Source: Alteromonas sp. a30 (GTDB taxonomy: Bacteria; Pseudomonadota; Gammaproteobacteria; Enterobacterales; Alteromonadaceae). From it: a stretch of DNA of 45,619 nucleotides. Location of the stretch: NCBI RefSeq assembly GCF_026788005.1, contig NZ_JABEPE010000023.1:1-45619 (forward strand), in the 5' to 3' direction. Below are positions 44,557-45,619 of the stretch, one piece after another. The notes under the pieces were generated by a model. That model was not told where the DNA came from, did no database searches, and saw nothing but the letters and a program-made list of their open reading frames with translations. The position numbers were made by a program, and so were the translations under genes. The first letter of the stretch is position 1, and every line of letters begins with the position of its first letter.

Positions 44557-44681
44557 TCAAAGTTCCTTTTGATATAGACACAATGACTCCCAGTGAAATG
44601 CTAGCCGCCGCACTTTCGTGGGTTAGCTGAAAGCCATTGCCATAATTAGTTTGCTTAGGACTAAATCATTTGGAGGTTAGC

Positions 44682-44792
44682 ATGAATAAACATAGCATGT
44701 TTTTTATCGGACTGGATACGCACAAAGCATTTCATGAGGTCGCGTATTGTGAAGAACATCACGGAGCCGCGCCAGTGCATTCAATTTCCTAG
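44682..44792 (+). pseudogene. Truncated IS1111/IS110-family transposase N-terminus
   Basis: A 36-residue frame, MNKHSMFFIGLDTHKAFHEV then AYCEEHHGAAPVHSIS and a stop, matches the start of IS1111-group DEDD transposases (xFxIGLDTHK, first catalytic Asp in GLD). The rest of the gene of about 340 codons is missing. The frame ends 2 bases before the attC-like site at 44794-44852, so the deletion or cassette junction lies there. TGGAGG before the ATG is a good ribosome binding site. The 5' region 44557-44681 shows no other gene. Confidence 0.75.
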
Positions 44793-44793
44793 T

Positions 44794-44852
44794 CACATAA
44801 CGCTGAACGAAACAGCGCGTCAGCGGTCGGCTGCATTGACCTGTTATATGCA
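44794..44852 (-). repeat. attC-like site D (DinJ-YafQ cassette)
   Basis: A 59-base site. In minus orientation it starts GTGCATATAACAGG and ends CAGCGTTATGTG, close to short attC sites with TAACA and GCGTTA cores. ATAAC and GTTAT arms pair, as do inner GTCA and TGAC. It lies between the antitoxin gene (antisense in its cassette) and the transposase fragment. Confidence 0.55.
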
Positions 44853-44906
44853 CTTTGATACAGTCTGTTTTACTATGTATTACATTGTTATGCAAAGGTA
44901 TGACTT

Positions 44907-45179
44907 ATGAAAACTGAAATGCTCAGTACGCGCATAGACCATGACACAAAGTTAGCGTTTACGAATGTTTGTGAAGACATGGGCCTAAGCACCTCGCAAG
45001 CCTTGAAGCTATTTGCAAAAGCCGTGATTAATTATGGTGGAATACCTTTTGAACTTAAAGCGAAAACACCAAATACTTTGACAGCAAGTGCAATTGACGA
45101 GCTTGAGGAAGGAAAAGGAAGTAAAGCTGCAACTGTTGAAGAGCTTTTTAACGACCTAGATATTGGTAGCTTAAAATAG
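44907..45179 (+). CDS. dinJ: Antitoxin, RelB/DinJ family
   Basis: A protein of 90 residues. The N-terminal ribbon-helix-helix (MLSTRIDHDTKLAFTNVCEDMGLSTSQALKLFAKAVINYGGIPF) is that of DinJ antitoxins, and a flexible acidic C-terminal part (IDELEEGK, VEELFNDLDIGSLK) would wrap the toxin. It represses its own promoter as a complex. Its stop TAG overlaps the GTG start of the toxin gene by one base. The pair is oriented against the other cassettes, which is common for toxin-antitoxin cassettes that carry their own promoter. Confidence 0.93.
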   Translation: MKTEMLSTRIDHDTKLAFTNVCEDMGLSTSQALKLFAKAVINYGGIPFELKAKTPNTLTASAIDELEEGKGSKAATVEELFNDLDIGSLK

Positions 45180-45451
45180 TGCTAACTCTTGAATATGCAA
45201 CACAGTTTAAAAAGGATTTTAAGAAGATTGCAAAGCTGCCAATACCTGACGTAATCGAAGTTGGGCATGTGATTAAGCAGTTACAGCTTGGTGAAATCCT
45301 GTCTGAAAAGTATGTTGACCATGCCTTATCGGGAAACTGGCAAGGCTATCGTGACTGCCACGTAAAACCAGATTTAGTGCTGATTTATAGAGCTGATACG
45401 AATTCATTAAAACTCGCCAGAATTGGAACTCATAGCGAACTTTTCCGCTAG
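45179..45451 (+). CDS. yafQ: YafQ-family mRNA interferase toxin
   Basis: A protein of 90 residues starting at GTG 45179, coupled to the antitoxin stop. The RelE/YafQ fold is recognisable: LEYATQFKKDFKKIAKL, HALSGNWQGYRDCHVKPDLVLIYRAD and LKLARIGTHSELF. The last element contains the catalytic His of YafQ (HSELF), and the His and Asp of the preceding strands are present. It cleaves mRNA on the ribosome when freed from DinJ. The gene ends directly against an attC-like site. All key residues seen are intact, so the toxin is probably functional and stabilises the array. Confidence 0.94.
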   Translation: MLTLEYATQFKKDFKKIAKLPIPDVIEVGHVIKQLQLGEILSEKYVDHALSGNWQGYRDCHVKPDLVLIYRADTNSLKLARIGTHSELFR

Positions 45452-45548
45452 CATTAACGCCTTACTAATGGACGTATAAATGCTTGGCTAAAATTAGCTA
45501 CGAAGGAGCACAAGCCAAGCGTTTTGCGTCCTTTTAAGTAACTTGTAT
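45452..45548 (-). repeat. attC-like site B (cassette beyond right edge)
   Basis: The clearest palindrome of the set. GGACG (45470-45474) pairs with CGTCC (45527-45531), and GCTTGGCT (45482-45489) pairs perfectly with AGCCAAGC (45513-45520). TTACTAAT and TTAAGTAA outer segments also match roughly. In minus orientation it ends TAAGGCGTTAATG. It abuts the yafQ stop. In array order it belongs to a cassette further right. The last 71 bases of the window hold only a CTTAAG-containing inverted repeat (CTTAAGC/GCAACTTAAG) and no gene. Confidence 0.65.
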
Positions 45549-45619
45549 GGATAATTAATCCCACCTAAACATCCGATTTCGGTAAAGTGAGACCCAGGCT
45601 TAAGCAGCAACTTAAGCTT

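Larger units (their letters stand above)
41489..45619 (-). mobile_element. Chromosomal-integron gene cassette array (partial, integrase off-window)
   Basis: Six to seven imperfect palindromes with attC traits separate short genes of unrelated function: GNAT, LysE, GNAT, a start-less ORF, a desaturase and DinJ-YafQ. In minus orientation the sites end in GCGTTA-like cores (AAGGCGTTAATG, CAGGTGTTAACC, CAGCGTTATGTG, GAAGCGTTAGCA, CGGCTGTTAATA), and two of them are about 88% identical over their first 76 bases. Cassette genes on the minus strand end at a site and begin 14-40 bases after the previous one, the usual cassette arrangement. In 41489-41538 the site overlaps the gene's stop codon. The orientation puts attI and the integrase to the right of 45619. 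The array call is an inference from repeats and layout. Confidence 0.65.

Noticed and set aside
45585-45619. Possible further insertion sequence at the right edge
   Set aside because: Only a short CTTAAG-containing inverted repeat is visible before the window ends; no transposase reading frame can be assessed.

Overview
The window looks like chromosomal DNA of a marine gammaproteobacterium, most likely of the order Alteromonadales. This is inferred from moderate GC content, a secreted laminarinase (GH81), an OmpA protein with calcium-binding repeats, a NagZ close to the enterobacterial protein, a large PilZ protein and a cassette array of chromosomal-integron type. No rRNA, tRNA or ribosomal-protein gene was found, so the genus cannot be fixed.

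Layout, left to right. (1) 1-2037: an 18-bp tandem repeat at the edge, then a CRISPR array of 25 repeats and 24 spacers. Its repeat is of the type I-C kind and it reads on the minus strand. The leader is on the right and there are no cas genes in the window. (2) 2038-9189: one very large minus-strand gene for a single-protein NRPS-PKS hybrid (C-A-PCP-KS-degenerate AT-ACP-ACP-TE), preceded by about 650 bp of AT-rich DNA. (3) 9842-17062: housekeeping and stress genes: a DASS-family transporter overlapping nagZ, glutaredoxin grxA, a PsrA-like TetR regulator, a lipoprotein ACE-type (M2) peptidase and an OmpA-family protein. (4) 17447-20782: a secreted 1111-residue protein with a thrombospondin-C-like lectin domain, PKD-like domains and an unusual helical tail. 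(5) 21015-28439, minus: a run of aldehyde dehydrogenase (gabD-like), orphan NMT1-type solute-binding lipoprotein, hybrid histidine kinase and PilZ protein. Together these look like a ligand-sensing and c-di-GMP-response unit. It is divergent from a nitrilase. (6) 29885-31877: a multi-TM chemoreceptor, preceded by an unusual interleaved inverted-repeat 5' region, overlapping a thioredoxin-like DUF6436-type protein. (7) 32006-35947: a secreted GH81 beta-1,3-glucanase with FN3 domains and two duplicated C-terminal modules; a LacI-type operator palindrome lies upstream. (8) 36264-41137: voltage-gated K+ channel, rhodanese divergent from an FtrA-type regulator, a yellow/MRJP-like protein divergent from a LysR regulator, and a small PepSY-TM-like membrane protein.

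(9) 41489-45619: a stretch that reads as part of a chromosomal integron cassette array. Small, unrelated genes (two GNAT acetyltransferases, a LysE exporter, a sterol-desaturase-like protein, an ORF without a start codon and a DinJ-YafQ toxin-antitoxin pair) are separated by imperfect palindromes with attC features. Two of these palindromes are near-identical over about 80 bp. Most cassette genes read leftward, which places the integrase beyond the right edge. Decayed IS110/IS1111 transposase N-termini sit outside the left end and inside the array, the latter abutting a candidate attC.

All calls come from reading the sequence. No database search was possible.
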